Positions 33,501 through 44,829 of a stretch of 64,000 nucleotides of DNA are shown here, piece after piece. The first letter of the stretch is position 1; every line of letters begins with the position of its first letter. Source of the stretch: Tenrec ecaudatus (lineage: Eukaryota; Chordata; Mammalia; Afrosoricida; Tenrecidae); the NCBI RefSeq assembly GCF_050624435.1, contig NC_134542.1, positions 115,241,677 through 115,305,676 on the forward strand. Direction: 5' to 3'. The position numbers and the translations under genes are program-made. Under the pieces are notes generated by a model. It had not been told where the DNA came from and did no database searches. It saw only the letters and a program-made list of their open reading frames with translations.

Positions 33501-33846
33501 CAAGACCACAGTCATCCTCATCTTGGCTTTCTTCGCCTGCTGGCTGCCCTACTACATCGGGATCAGCATCGACTCCTTCATCCTCCTGGAAATCATCAAG
33601 CAAGGCTGTGCGTTTCAGGATGTGGTGCACAAGTGGATTTCCATCACGGAGGCCCTTGCCTTTTTTCACTGTTGCCTGAACCCCATCCTGTATGCCTTCC
33701 TAGGGGCCAAATTTAAGACCTCTGCCCAGCATGCCCTGACCTCAGTGAGCAGAGGATCCAGCCTCAAGATCCTCTCCAAAGGAAAGCGTGGCGGACACTC
33801 TTCTGTTTCAACTGAGTCGGAATCTTCAAGTTTTCACTCCAGCTAA
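30539..33846 (+). CDS. CXCR4: C-X-C chemokine receptor type 4 (two exons: 30539-30553 joined to 32803-33846)
   Basis: Seven-helix G-protein-coupled receptor for CXCL12; by family knowledge it signals through Gi at the plasma membrane in cell migration, blood formation and development. Exon 1 encodes M-D-G-I-T and is followed by gtgagc. The acceptor at 32801-32802 joins in phase 0 to exon 2, giving 352 residues, the human length. Visible landmarks (approximate human numbering): helices near 39-63, 78-99, 111-130, 155-174, 196-216, 242-261 and 283-302; DRY after helix 3; CWLPYY in helix 6; NPILY in helix 7; cysteines 28/274 and 109/186 for the two disulfides; ligand-pocket acids D97, D171, D262 and E288. 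The Ser-rich tail is as in human. The start has a strong Kozak context (gcaccATGg). Odd points: human Tyr7 and Tyr12 are Phe and Asp here, Tyr21 is kept, the Asn11 sequon is kept, and the second-loop sequon (human Asn176) is Lys. No frameshift or stop. Identity is essentially certain. Confidence 0.98.
30730..30764 (+). promoter_or_regulatory. G-quadruplex-forming run in 5' intron 1
   Basis: Five G-runs on the coding strand (lengths 7, 7, 6, 3 and 3) are separated by only 2-3 bases, about 275 bases downstream of the start of transcription. This meets the classical quadruplex pattern. Any role in pausing or R-loops is inference. Confidence 0.6.
32378..32440 (+). mobile_element. SINE remnant in CXCR4 intron 1
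   Basis: ctttgggagaaagacgaggc followed by a C-run and gaagattgcaaagcctggg, the middle of an AfroSINE. Short, so uncertain. Confidence 0.4.
32776..32802 (+). other. CXCR4: Alternative in-frame start in the intron (long CXCR4 isoform, 356 residues)
   Basis: An ATG at 32776 reads MAFPLPLLQ straight through the splice acceptor into exon 2, giving 356 residues. The human longer isoform begins with the closely similar nine residues MSIPLPLLQ, so the option is shared. It needs an RNA that keeps or starts in the intron end. The PLPLLQ part lies over the pyrimidine tract, so splicing constraint alone could explain its conservation. Confidence 0.6.
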
Positions 33847-34437
33847 CATTGATTTTTTTAAAAGACTTTAAAAAATACTTTTCAAAAGGACTTTTTTTTA
33901 AAGTTACACATGTTTTCAGCTATAAAAGACTGACCGATACTGTACAGTTTTTGACTGATGGGTTTTTGTCTTGTGTCTTTTAGTTGTCATGAAGTTTAAT
34001 TGATTTATTTATATGGATTTTTGAGTCCGTGTGTATGTGTGTGTGTGTGTGTGTTTCATATTGATGAGTAATCTAGGCAGGACCTGTGGCCAAGTTCTTA
34101 GTTGCTGTGTGTGTCTGGTGATAGGACTATTAAAAAGGGAACTGATCATTCCAGAATGTGTAGTGAATCATGTTAAGCTAGAAATGATACTCAGCTGTTT
34201 GTGTATAAATAATCCCTCCATTCCAGAAGAACATTGTTTTGATTTTTGTTTGTTTGTTTTTTATTTCACTGTTCCGAAGCTGTTTGGCTAGTCTATGCGG
34301 TTTGGCTGTAGAAGATGGCACTTACAACGAAAGCCTCTAAAAGGTGGTTCTTCCATTTTCAGGAGTGGGTTGATTTTTAGACTCTATAATGTACAGTCTT
34401 TGTATTACGTTGTTAATAAAAGCACATGATAAACGTA
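33847..34437 (+). other. CXCR4: CXCR4 3' UTR
   Basis: About 590 bases from the stop codon to the likely cleavage site. It holds an AU-rich stretch, tgatttatttata (34001-34013), of the kind that can destabilise mRNA, and a short GT repeat (34029-34055). The end is set by the AATAAA at 34415. Confidence 0.8.
34415..34420 (+). terminator. CXCR4: CXCR4 polyadenylation signal AATAAA
   Basis: The AATAAA sits in tgttaataaaagcacatg, closely resembling the end of the human transcript. A GT-rich stretch follows at 34440-34447, as expected downstream of a cleavage site. No other AATAAA lies between the stop codon and here. Confidence 0.85.
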
Positions 34438-34499
34438 TTAGTGTCATGTCCTGACTTCCATTGCTTTCCCTCTGGCTGGCAGAAAAGAATAACAATATT

Positions 34500-34690
34500 T
34501 ATGGGGTGCCCACAATCCTAGGTACTTGCTACTCTCTTACCTCATCCTTACAGCTTTTAGAATAGATGACGGTTCTATTCTTAGGTGCCTTTTGCAGATG
34601 AGAAAATCGGTGCAGAGCAGCCCTGCCCTAAAGGTGCAATATTTGAAACCAGGTCATGTGATTTCAAAATCGGGTGCCTTGACATTCAGA
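34500..34690 (+). mobile_element. MIR-type SINE remnant
   Basis: tggggtgcccacaatcctag, ctcttacctcatccttacag and cttttgcagatgagaaaatc in consensus order, directly downstream of the CXCR4 transcript end. Confidence 0.6.
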
Positions 34691-35319
34691 CAGAACTTTA
34701 CAAGTGACCAGCCAGGACTCCTTCCTATAAAAGACTTCTTTTTTTCCCGGGAAAGAAGGACAAGTATGCAAAGCAATGTTTTGCCTTTATCCCTAATATC
34801 CCCACATGTAAGCATTGTACGCGTTCCTCATCCTCCTCAGCGTGTACACACTACACTCCCTTTTCACAGAGACTTTGAAGTAACCGGCAGAGTCTCACAT
34901 ACTTTATCAGGTGCTGATAACAAGCCTCATCACCGACCCTTGCTCCGCATACCAAGTACCCCTTGTGGTGCCTCAGGACACCTGGTCATAAATCAAACGA
35001 GCCGTTTGAAAACAAAGCCAAAAGTGAATGTCTTGTTCAGATCATGAACCGTGCTCCAAAAAGCTTCTTGCAATGTCTTTTATGCAAATAGCCCCTTTTA
35101 GTCTTCATCTATGGCAATACCTAGCACCTCCTCCCCGCTTCAATGGAGCAGCAAAGCTCATGCTGGTGTTTTCGGTGCTCCGAAGAAAGCACAACTGAAG
35201 CAAGCTCCACGCTGCTGCCTCGTCTTGCACAAGAGCTAGACCCTTGTGTGAAACGACTCAGAGCCGTTTGCGTTTTCATTGTGCCCGCCCCAGGTTCTGG
35301 AGCATATTTCAGCTCCAGT
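34691..35319. other. Gene-free sequence, nothing recognised
   Basis: A 173-codon plus-strand frame covers 34526-35047; it starts inside the MIR remnant and has no family resemblance, so I read it as chance. Confidence 0.4.
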
Positions 35320-35481
35320 CTAAAACCAAACTCACTGCCACCGAGTCACCCCTGTGAGTTTCCTAAACTTTACTGGAGTAGAAGTCCTGTCTTTCTCTCA
35401 TGGAGCTGGCTGATAGTTTCGAACTGCTGAACTTGTGGGTCACAGCCAAGTGCATAACCACAATGGCACTGGGGCTCCTTA
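35320..35481 (-). mobile_element. AfroSINE-type SINE
   Basis: Antisense: ccaaactcactgccaccgag, gtagaagtcctgtctttctc, gatagtttcgaactgctgaa and ggcactggggctcctta. A piece of the tail-proximal part is deleted. Confidence 0.8.
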
Positions 35482-35499
35482 TTTCAACTCCAGTCTCCG

Positions 35500-35910
35500 T
35501 TTAAAGACAATTTCCAAACTGTGCTTAGTCATACCTAGCTCACTTGGGAACACAAATAGCATGGCCGGCATGCATTCAAAGATAATCCCCAGGATATAAT
35601 TAAGGCAGTGTTTGGGCTACTTTTAGTAATTGTTTCTGGCACGGAAAATCCATTTTGGAGGGGAAAAAATGCAATGCCTTATCTTTCGGAGGCAAATCGC
35701 ATTTGTTGGAGGCAAATTATAGATCCTGTGAAGAGAAATAACTTAATTACTTAAAATAGAATCCAATTTGGTTGTACATTTTGCTGTAGTCTATGGATCT
35801 GGGATAATTCAGAGTGGTATTCCTATTCCACTTGAGAATACAATTAGATTTCAGATAGGAAATTATCTTGAGGTTTCTTGGTTTTCTCTGGGAAGCCTAA
35901 TTAGATCAGC
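35500..35910. promoter_or_regulatory. Candidate conserved noncoding element 3' of CXCR4
   Basis: AT-rich, low in repeats, with many homeodomain-like TAATTA/TTAATT words (ggatataattaaggcagtg, aacttaattacttaaaatag) and gggataattc. About 1.1 kb beyond the transcript end. Composition suggests an enhancer; no comparison was possible. Confidence 0.3.
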
Positions 35911-36196
35911 CTTCATTTGAGCATAGTTTTACATGGAGGCTCTCAAAGGCTCAGTCTTAAAGCATTGACCGTTGTGAAAGAATTCACTTGAACTTTCTGC
36001 ATAAATATTTATCCTCCAGGAAACAATAGGAGGAATCCTTGGAAAGAATTCCTTTTTCTCATCTTGGCCTGGAACCCCATTGCCCCAGATTCCTCTCCCT
36101 GTGTCCTGGAGTCGGAACAAAAGGAGGGCAGCCTCAACAAAATGCCCAGGCAAGCCCATCTCAATGGAGATTTCATTCGCTCCTGGAACAAAAGGT

Positions 36197-36198
<2 letters not shown>

Positions 36199-36274
<76 letters not shown>
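36199..36274 (+). repeat. (TC)38 microsatellite
   Basis: A perfect 76-base TC run followed by A-rich sequence. It produces long Ser-Leu and Arg-Glu frames that are not genes. Confidence 0.98.
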
Positions 36275-36277
<3 letters not shown>

Positions 36278-37496
36278 AAAGAAAGAAGGGAAAAGCCAGG
36301 GCCCTCTCTGCACCAAAAGAGTGGCTGTCCCTACTCTTCTCCTTCCCGAGCCGGTCATGTTGGGAAGTGTTCCCCAGCCCTCCCTGTTTGGTGGCCTGTC
36401 TGACAATGTGAGGGAAACCAGTCTGTCTACTGGGCAGCCCTTGCATGAAGTAGCTGATTGTTCCCTCTCCTCATCCCTTGTGAATGGGGCCCTTGAAGGT
36501 CAGGGCTGTAGATCCCGTTGCACAATGGGAGTTAAAATATTTAAATTGTATGCATGGTGCCAATCATGGCATGACTATCACGTCTGAGTTATGATGACGT
36601 TAAGGAGGAGGAAAGTGGCTTTCTTAAGACATCACTTGGCATTTCGCCTCCCCTAGCCATGGGCCTCTCAGTCCCCTTCTGTGGCTAAGTTTATATTAAA
36701 AATAATAATTCTTAGGGTACTCGTAGGAGGATGCCCAACAGATTTTGTTTTAATATTTTATCCAAGTGTGCCTGGCTTTCTCCTAGCTCTGTATAAAGAT
36801 TCCCCAAACAAAATTCAACGATCATCATTTCTATGAAATACTCACTTAAAAGAGGCTCGTTCCTCTGGACAAAATTCAGATGATCTCAGAAAATAATCCA
36901 AGCAACTCCAACAATTAGAATTGGGGTGATGCAGCTTGCTCTGAGAAGTCTTCCCCCCTGGTTGCCAACGGGGATCGCAAGGCCAGTGGGCACGAGACAG
37001 ATCTGTTAGTAGTTAGACAAGTGACTTCCCTTGAATATTACCTGAAAGACCTAGTAGTGCCTTGGGGACCCAGAAAGAAGTTAAAAGAATCTGTTAAAAA
37101 GCCATGGTTCTCCATCAGGGACCATTTTGCGCCTCCCCCTCCCCCCAGCCCCTCCTCACCAGGAAATGGTTGGTCCTATCTGGAAACATTCTAGGTTTTC
37201 AAACTTGAAGGAGGGGGTGAGGTATTCCTGGCATCAAGTGAGGAGAGGCCAGGAGGCTGCTAAATCTCCTACAAGGCCCAGGGCAGCACTCCAAAGGAAA
37301 CACTGTTTAGTCCAAAGGGTCTTTAGTGCTCCAGGTCGTGAGTGATAACTGGTAAATAAGGATGCATCCCACCAGTCTGATTCTAGAAACAGAATGGATC
37401 AGGAAGAGCTTGGAATCACCCAACAGGGTTTTTGAGTTTCCCTTCCACCTATTTCAACTAGTTGCCTTCATGTGTCTCAAAGTCACACTGTGCTCC
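36275..37496. other. Gene-free sequence, nothing recognised
   Basis: The part 36660-36860 is AT-rich and unique-looking; a C-run lies at 37133-37147. No gene or named repeat. Confidence 0.35.
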
Positions 37497-37642
37497 ACAG
37501 GGTTCTCAGTGGCTCTCTTTGCTAAAGTAAATGACCAGTGCTTCTGTGAGGCTCCTCGAAGCACCTCTGGGAAGACTCAAGCCTCCAATACTCTATTAGC
37601 AGTCTAGCATCTTAACCATTTTTACCACCTAGGGATCTTTAG
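37497..37642 (-). mobile_element. Degraded SINE, antisense
   Basis: gtgaggctcctcgaagcacctc and ttaaccatttttaccaccta ggga fit the middle and promoter end of an AfroSINE read in reverse. Weak. Confidence 0.4.
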
Positions 37643-37811
37643 CCTCCTTGATTTGGTCTCAATTCATGTCAGTGCCTCCTTATTCAGCTCACACAGCTTC
37701 CACTCTTGTTTCAAAATGACTTTGACATCACAAACACGGCTTTCTGTTTGTTGTTCTCTCTTCCCTGGCAGGCCGCCAGGTGTCATGCAATGAAGACGTC
37801 TCATGTTGTTG

Positions 37812-39245
37812 TGAGATGCCATCATGGCAGTTCCGACTCATAGCGACCCTCTGTACAAGAAAACGAAACACTGCCCGGCTCTGCACCAGTCCCACAACTG
37901 TTCTACTTTGAGCCCCTTGTTGCAGCCCCTGGGTCAGCCCATGTTGTCATGGGTCTTCCTCTTTGTCACTGTCCCTCCGCCTTACCAAGCAGGGTGTGCT
38001 TCTTCAAGGACTGGTCTCTCCTGACCACATGGCCAACGTATGTAAAAAAAGTCTCTATCTCGCCTCTAAGGAGCATTCTGGCTGTACTTCTTCTAAGACA
38101 GATTTCTTTGTTATTGCTTTTTAGCAGTCCGTAGTACTTTGAAGACTCTTCGCTATTTTTCTGTGCTCTTTCTTAGTCAATGCTCAACTTTCACATCCAT
38201 ATGGGGCAACTGAAGATACCATAGGTTGGGTCTGGCGCATCTTAGTCCTCAAAGGAACAGCCTCGCTTCTCCATACTGTAAACAGGTCTTGCACAGCAGA
38301 TTTGCCTAATGCAATGACATCTTTTGATCTCTTGACTGCTGATTGTGGATCCAAGTCAGACAAAATCCTTGACAACTTCGACCTTCTCTCGATTTATCAT
38401 GATGGTCTTCTTGAAGGCTAAAGTCTTTCATCTTCATTAGCAAGGGTCTCAAGTCCACCTCACTTTCCTCAAGCAAGGTTGTGTCCTCTGCATATTGACA
38501 GTTGTTAGTAAGCCTTCCGCCAATCCTGAGGCTGTAATTTTCTGCATATAGTCCAGTTTTTCTGATTATTTGCTCAGCATACAGATTAGTATGGTGAAGT
38601 GATATAACCCTCATGCAAACCATTCCTGATTTTAAACCATGCAGTATTCCCTTGTTCTGTTTACCTCTTGATCCATCTGCAGGTTCTGCATGAGCACAGC
38701 GAAGTGTTCTGGAATTCCCACTCTTCTGAAGGCTACCCATCGTTTGTAATGGCCCACAGAGTTGAATTCCTCGGCATAATTGGTGAAATAGAAGTAAGCA
38801 TCTTTCTGGTATCCTCTGCTTTCATCCAAGAGTCATCTGACATCAGCAATGATATCCCTTGTTCCACATCCTCAGATGAGTCTGGCCTGAACCTCCAGCA
38901 GCTCCCTCTCAATGTACTGCAGCAACCATTGTTGGATGATCTCCAGTGAAAATTTATTGGCATGTGATATCCATGTTTTTTCTATACCTTGCACATTCTG
39001 TTGGGTCGCCTTTCTTTGGTGCGGGTACAAATGCTATCTCTTCCAGTCAGTTAGCCATGTAGTTGTCTTCCCAATTTCCTAAATAGATGAGGGAGTGCTT
39101 CCAGTGCCTCATCAGCTTCTTGAAACTTTTCAGTTGATATGTCCCACCAATTCCTGGAGCCTAGTTTTTGGCTAATGCTTTCGGTGCAGCTTGGACTGCT
39201 TCCTTCAGTGCAATTGGCATTCACTCATTTGCTACCTCTTGAAAT
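37812..39245 (-). pseudogene. RTE/BovB-type LINE, reverse transcriptase region (dead)
   Basis: Minus-strand frames encode pieces of an RTE reverse transcriptase. SRGYQKDAYFYFTNYAEEFN (38829-38740) matches the fingers/palm segment that precedes the first catalytic aspartate, RVGIPEHFAVLMQNLQMDQE follows, and NNCQYAEDTTLLEESEVDL (38510-38450) contains the YxDD-box region with YAED in place of YADD. Stops and frameshifts separate the pieces. The right side (to 39245) is further upstream in the element; the left side (from 37812) carries the 3' tail cgactcatagcgaccctctg shared with the SINEs. No intact ORF; dead by mutation of the catalytic box and by broken frames. Confidence 0.75.
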
Positions 39246-39433
39246 GATTGACTGTCTACTAGTTCTTTTTTTTCTTTTTACATTTTTAAAACATTGCAAA
39301 TTTTATATTTTTAAAATATTTTGGTTGTTTTATATATATTTATAACTATGAACGTAAAGAATAAAAACAAAAAATTTTTTCCTGAAATTAAAAATTCGGG
39401 CACTATAGGGTTAATTCCTAAAGAATGTCTTCT

Positions 39434-42235
39434 CTTTTTTTAAAAACATTTTATTAGGGACTCATACAACTCTTATCACAATCCATACATACATCAATTG
39501 TGTAAAGCACATCTGTATATTCTTTGCCCTCATCATTTTCAAAGCATTTGCTCTTCACTTAAGCCCTTTGCATCAGGTCCTCTTTTTTTCCCCTCCCTCA
39601 CCACTCCCCCCTCCCTCATGAGCACTTGATAATTTATAAATTATTATTTTGTCATATCTTGACCTATCCGACGTTTCCCTTCACCCCCTTTTCTGTTGCT
39701 CGTCCCCCAGGGAGGAGGTCACATGTAGGTCACATGTAGGTAATCAGTTCCCTCTTTTCAACCCACTCACCCTCTACCCTCCCAGTATCGCCCCTCACAC
39801 CCCTGGTCCTGAAGAGATCGTCCGCCCTGGATTCCCTGTGCCTCAAGTTCCTATCTGCACCAGTGTACATCCTCTGCTCTATTCAGACTTGCAAGGTAGA
39901 ATTCAGATCATGATAGTTGGAAGGGAGGAAGCATTTAAGAACTGGAGGAAAGCTGTATTCTTATCAGTGCTATATTGCACCCTGACTGACTTTTTTCCTC
40001 CCCTAGACCCCTCTGCAAGGGGATCTCCAGTGGCCAACAAATGGGCCTTGGGTCTCCACTCTGCACTTCCCCCTTCATTCACTATGGCAAGATATTTTTT
40101 TTCTGATGATGCCTTATACCAGGTCCCTTCGAAATCTCGCGATCACATAGACTGGTGTGCTTCTTCCATGTGGGCTTTGTTGCTTCTGAGCTAGGTGGCC
40201 GCTTGTTTACCTTCAAGCCTTTAAGACCCCAGACACTATCTCTTTTGATAGCCGGGCACCATCAACTTTCTTCACCACATTTGCTTAGGCACATGTTTGT
40301 CCTCAGCAATCGTATCATGGAGGTGTGCACCCAATGATATGATTTTTTTTGTTCTTTGATGCCTGATAACTGATCCTTTGGAACCACGTGATCACACAGG
40401 CTGGTGTATTCTTCCATGTGGGCTTTGTTGCTTCTGAGCTAGATGGCCACTTGTTTATCTTCAAGCCTTTAAGACCCCAGACGCTATATCTTTTGATAGC
40501 CGGGCACCATAAGCTTTCTTTACCACATTTGCTTGTTCACCCGCTATGGCTTCAGAAGTTGTGTCGGGAGGGTGAGCATCAAACAAGCGGCCATCTAGCT
40601 CAGAAGCAACAAAGTCCACATGGAAGAACACACCAGGTTGTGTGATTGAGTGGTCCCGAAGGGATCAGTTGCCAGGCATCAAAGAACAAAAAATCATATC
40701 ATTGACTGCACACCTCCATGATAGGATCGCTGAAGACAAATGGGTGCATAAGCAAATGTGGTGAAGAAAGCTGATGGTGCCCGGCTATCAAAAGAGATAG
40801 TGTCTGGGGTCTTAAAGGCTTGAAGGTGAACAAGCGGCCATCTAGCTCAGAAGCAAAAAAGCCTACATGGAAGAAGCACACCGGCCAGTGCGATCACGAG
40901 GTGCCAAGGGACCAGGTATAAGGCATCATGCAAAAAAAAAAGATATATGTGTGTATGTATGTGTCTATGTATATATGTATATGTATATGTATATATGTAT
41001 ATATATACCATATTAAATGAAGAGGGAAGTGCAGAGTGGAGACCCAAGGCCCAAGTGTCGGCCAATGGAGATCCCCTCATAGAGGGGGTTAGGAGAGGAG
41101 ATGGGTTAATTAGGGTGCGAGGTAGTACCGATGAAGAACACAGCTTTCCTCCAGATCCTGGATGCTTCCTCCCCCCAACTACCATGATCCGAATTCTACC
41201 TTGCAGGCCTGGATAGGACAGAGGCTGTACACTGGTACATATGAGGGCTGGAGGTACAGGGAATCCAGGGTGGATGATACCTTCAGGACCAAGGGTGTGA
41301 GGGACGATGCTGGGAGAGTGGAGGGTGAGTGGGTTGGAAAGGGGGAACTGATTACAAGGCTCCACATGTGACTTCTTCCCTGGGAGAGGGACAGCAGAGA
41401 AGGGGGGGGGAGACTCCGGATAGGGCAAGATATGACAAAATAACGATGTATAAATTACTAAGGGCACATGAGGGAGGGGGGAGAGGGGAGGGAGGGGGAA
41501 AAAAAAGAGGACCTGATGCAAGGGGCTTAAGTGGAGAGCAAATGCTTTGAGAATGATTGGGGCAGGGAATGTATGGATGTGCTTTATACAATTGATGTAT
41601 GTATATATATGGATTGTGATAAGAGTTGTATGAGTCCCTAATAAAATGTAAAAAAAGAAAAGAGGAGAAAAAATGATTAGGGCAAAGACTGTACAGATGT
41701 GCTTTATACAATTGATGTATGTATATGTATGAACTGTGATAAGAATTGTATGAGCCCCAATAAATTGTTTTAAAAAAAGAAATTAAAAAAAGAAAGTGAA
41801 AAAAGAGCCAATTTAATAGAAGAAAGTATTCTTGCATTGAGGGAGTGCTTGAGTAGAGGCCCAAGGTCCTTCTGCCACCTTAGTACTAAACCTATAAATA
41901 TAGACACATAGATCTATTTCCCCATCCTCATATATATATTTGCATATGTACATGTCTTTGTTTAAACCTCTATGAATGCCCTTTGCCTCCTAGCTCTTTC
42001 CTCTATTTCCCTTGACTTTCCTCCTGTCCCACTACCATGCTCCGTCCCCACCTGGGCTACAGCTATACCTCTTCTTTACGTTACCTTACCCTTGATCATT
42101 CCCTACCAGGCCTGCCACGCCCTACTAGTTCTTTACCACACCGTGACTGTTTTCTTTCCATCTTTTTGATGCATCCTGCATCCTTCAATATCTTTGCCCA
42201 TGGAATCTGTCAGTCTTGTAACTTGAGGTTTGACT
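39434..42235 (-). mobile_element. L1 3' UTR, antisense, split by a second L1
   Basis: Read in antisense from its poly(T)-side end at 39434 (acattttattagggactcat), through the C-rich complement of the polypurine tract (39590-39620) and the ctagatggccgcttgttta blocks, to gtgagcatc at 40580. It resumes at about 41806 (gagccaatttaatagaag) and continues to about 42235 with the further-upstream 3' UTR phrases. A segment of about 240 bases holding the gccgggcaccat phrase is present twice in tandem. The interruption is the sense L1 at 40581-41805. Confidence 0.75.
40581..41805 (+). mobile_element. Young L1 3' UTR, sense, inserted in the antisense copy
   Basis: Begins aaacaagcggccatctagct, has the tandem block of about 240 bases, a TATG-rich microsatellite (40950-41010), the G-rich polypurine tract (41470-41505) and two successive end units with AATAAA (near 41640 and 41760), then an A-rich tail. 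Very similar to the copy at 25255-25864. Target duplication not evident. Confidence 0.75.
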
Positions 42236-42518
42236 GTTTTCTTAAGTTCTTTCCATTTAAAATATGCTGAGTGTGTTCTCTCTAGACGTATCACTAAAGA
42301 AAAGGAATGATAAAGGTTAACTACGGAGGCTTTCCATCAAGTATGTCTCTTTAAAGACCACGATGTTTATTTAGTTAATCCTCCCACTGCCTATGACGCC
42401 ATTTGGAACATCCTATTTTCCCTCCTTTCATTTAAAAATAAGCAAGGCTCAATGAGGTCACAGCCCATTGTTCCATTGTCTGTGACTGATTTGGACTCAT
42501 TTAAATCAATTCTCTCTC
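42236..42518. other. Short unrecognised interval between L1 copies
   Basis: About 280 bases without recognisable features. Confidence 0.4.
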
Positions 42519-43431
42519 TTTTAAAAAAATACTTTTATTGGGAACTCTTACATCTCTTATCACAATCCATACATTCATCTATTGTGTTAAGCACATTTGT
42601 ACATATGCTGCCATCATCATTCTCAAAGCATTTTCTTTCCACTTGAGCCCTTGATATCAACTCCTCACTTCCCCCTCTCACTCCCCTCCCCTCCCTCATG
42701 AACACTTGATAAGTTATAGATTATTATTTTTATATCTTACATCATCCTCTGTCACTCTTCACCCACTTTTCTGTTGTTCCTCCTTCTGGGAGGGGGTTAT
42801 ATGTTGATCCTTGTGATCGATTCCTCCTTTCTGCCCCCCACCTTCCCTTATCCTCCTGGTATCTCTATTCTCACTGTTGGCCCTGGGGGGGGGGGTGTTT
42901 AATCTGTCTTGGATTCCCTGTGTTGTGAGCTCTTCTCTGTAGCAGTGCACATGTTCTGGTCTAATCTGATTTGTAAGGTAGAATTGAGGTCATGATAGTG
43001 GGGGTAAGGAAGCATTAAAGAACTAAAGGAAAGTTGTGTGTTTCATCGGTGCTATACTGCACCCTGACTGGCTCATCTCTTCCTTGTGACCCTTCTGTGA
43101 GGAGACATCCGATTGTCTACGGATGTGTTTTGGGTCTCCACTCCATGCTCTCCCCACCCCATTCACATTGGGTATGCTGTTGTTCTGGGTCTTAGATGCC
43201 TGATACCTGATCCCATTGACACCTCATGATCACACAGACTGGTGTGCTTCTTCCATGTGGGGGCTTTGTTGCTTCTCAGCTAGATGGCCGCTTGTTTATC
43301 TTCAAGGCTTTAAGACTCCAGATGCACATCTTTTGATAGCCGAGCAACATCAGCTTTCTTCACCACAGTCACCCATTCTGTCTTCAGCAATCGTGTCAGG
43401 AAGGTGGGCATCACAGAATGCAATAAACCAA
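42519..43431 (-). mobile_element. Older L1 3' UTR, antisense
   Basis: Same layout as the copy starting at 39434 but more diverged and with a single end unit (aatacttttattgggaactc, then cttatcacaatccatacatt). The ctagatggccgcttgtttat block appears once (43282-43301). Confidence 0.75.
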
Positions 43432-43739
43432 TTCTATTAATCCCAACAATTAAACTCTTTTGAAAAACCCTTTCTTTCACCTGTGAATACAAGCTGGTTG
43501 GAGGCAGAAGTGAGGTACCCAAACGACTAAGATGCCACAGAAGGGGAATGAATTTTTTGAAACCAAACAAATAAAGGTGCTCAACCAAACCATGCCAGGT
43601 GCTGGGTGTTTATCTGGCAGAGCCAATAAGGTTGATTTACATATTACAGTTCAATTAACTAGAACCCAACTCATCAGCACTCAATTAAATTGAATTACTT
43701 CCTCATAGTTGACTCTGTCAGAAAGAAAGTAATATTTAT

Positions 43740-43870
43740 TTGAGAGCTTACTAAATTCCAGGCACTTAGATACAGTATTCACAACAGCCCCCGCCAGTTA
43801 AATATTTTTAGCGACATTTTCAAACAAGGACATAAAATAATCAAAGAAATTAAACAACAAATAAAGAGGT
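43740..43870 (+). mobile_element. MIR-type SINE remnant
   Basis: tttgagagcttactaaattc, caggcacttagatacagta and acatttt-caaacaaggac in consensus order. Confidence 0.45.
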
Positions 43871-44039
43871 TGTGCTTTTCCTGCTGTGTATACTATACAT
43901 GGCATTAAAATAGCACCCTCCAATTCTGGTGCACGTCCTTAAGTTCGATATATCCAGGCCAAAGTTCAGCCCCTTCTCTACTGCTTATGGTAACAAGAGC
44001 AGCTACCATGTAGGAGGGTTTAGTACTCATGGAGAGCCA

Positions 44040-44220
44040 AAGCGCTTTGATGCTCAAGTATCCACACAGCCCAATGAAGTCGGCGCTATTCTTTGACCTG
44101 TTTTACTGTTGGGGATACAGAGGTAAAGAACACACTTTAAACGTTCTCAACATCACATAGTTAATGAGTGGTAAAGCCTGAATTTGCGCCAGGCAGTTTG
44201 ACATCAGGCTTTATTTCTTG
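44040..44220 (+). mobile_element. MIR-type SINE remnant
   Basis: cctgttttactgttggggat, acagaggtaaagaacacac, catcacatagttaatgagtg and gtaaagcctgaatttgcgcc follow the MIR consensus order. Confidence 0.6.
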
Positions 44221-44247
44221 AGACGATTTGTCTCCATGTTGGTCAAA

Positions 44248-44430
44248 GGAGCCCTGGGGGCATGGTAGGTCAATGGTTATAAGGTCAATGGTTCAGACCC
44301 ACTAGCCTTTCCACAGGAGAATGGTGAGGCTGTCTGTTCCGGGAAAGATATAGTTTCCGAAACCCTAAGGAGACGTTTTCTACTCTGTCCCATGAGGTTT
44401 CAAGGACATGAATAGAGGCACTGGCAGGAG
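44248..44430 (+). mobile_element. AfroSINE-type SINE
   Basis: aggagccctgggggcatggt, ggtcaatggttcagacccac (B-box region), aatggtgaggctgtctgttc and a diverged tail. Confidence 0.75.
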
Positions 44431-44564
44431 GGATGTTGGTTGATATTCAGGATACTACCCATGAGGTCAAGAAGATCCGGTACTCTACAGGGTTCAGTGC
44501 TGGACACTTATTTAATAGTGCGTTTGAAAATGTCAAAGCAGACCGATGTTTTAGAAAGCTTTTC

Positions 44565-44740
44565 ACTGAAGCTCACTGCCATCGAGTTGATTCTGACTCA
44601 AGGCAACCACATAGACAGAGTAGAACAGCCCTTGTGAGTTTCCGAGGCTGTAAATCTTCACAGATAATTTCTCTCCCATTAAGCAGGTAGTGGATTTGAA
44701 CTGATGATCTTGCAGTTAACAGCCCATGCATAACCCATGG
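44565..44740 (-). mobile_element. AfroSINE-type SINE, well preserved
   Basis: Antisense: gctcactgccatcgagttga, gtagaacagcccttgtgagt and gtggatttgaactgatgatc. It faces the copy at 44248-44430 in inverted orientation. Confidence 0.85.
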
Positions 44741-44829
44741 ATTTCAAGTTAACCTGATACACAATGCTCGGTACATAGCAGGAACTTAGTGCCTAATATT
44801 TGTTGAATGAATACCTATAAACTTCTATT

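Noticed and set aside
35929..36587. Long Ser-Leu and Arg-Glu frames
   Set aside because: Produced by the TC microsatellite.
39434..41805. A giant functional palindrome
   Set aside because: The inverted arms are explained by one L1 inserted in another in the opposite direction.
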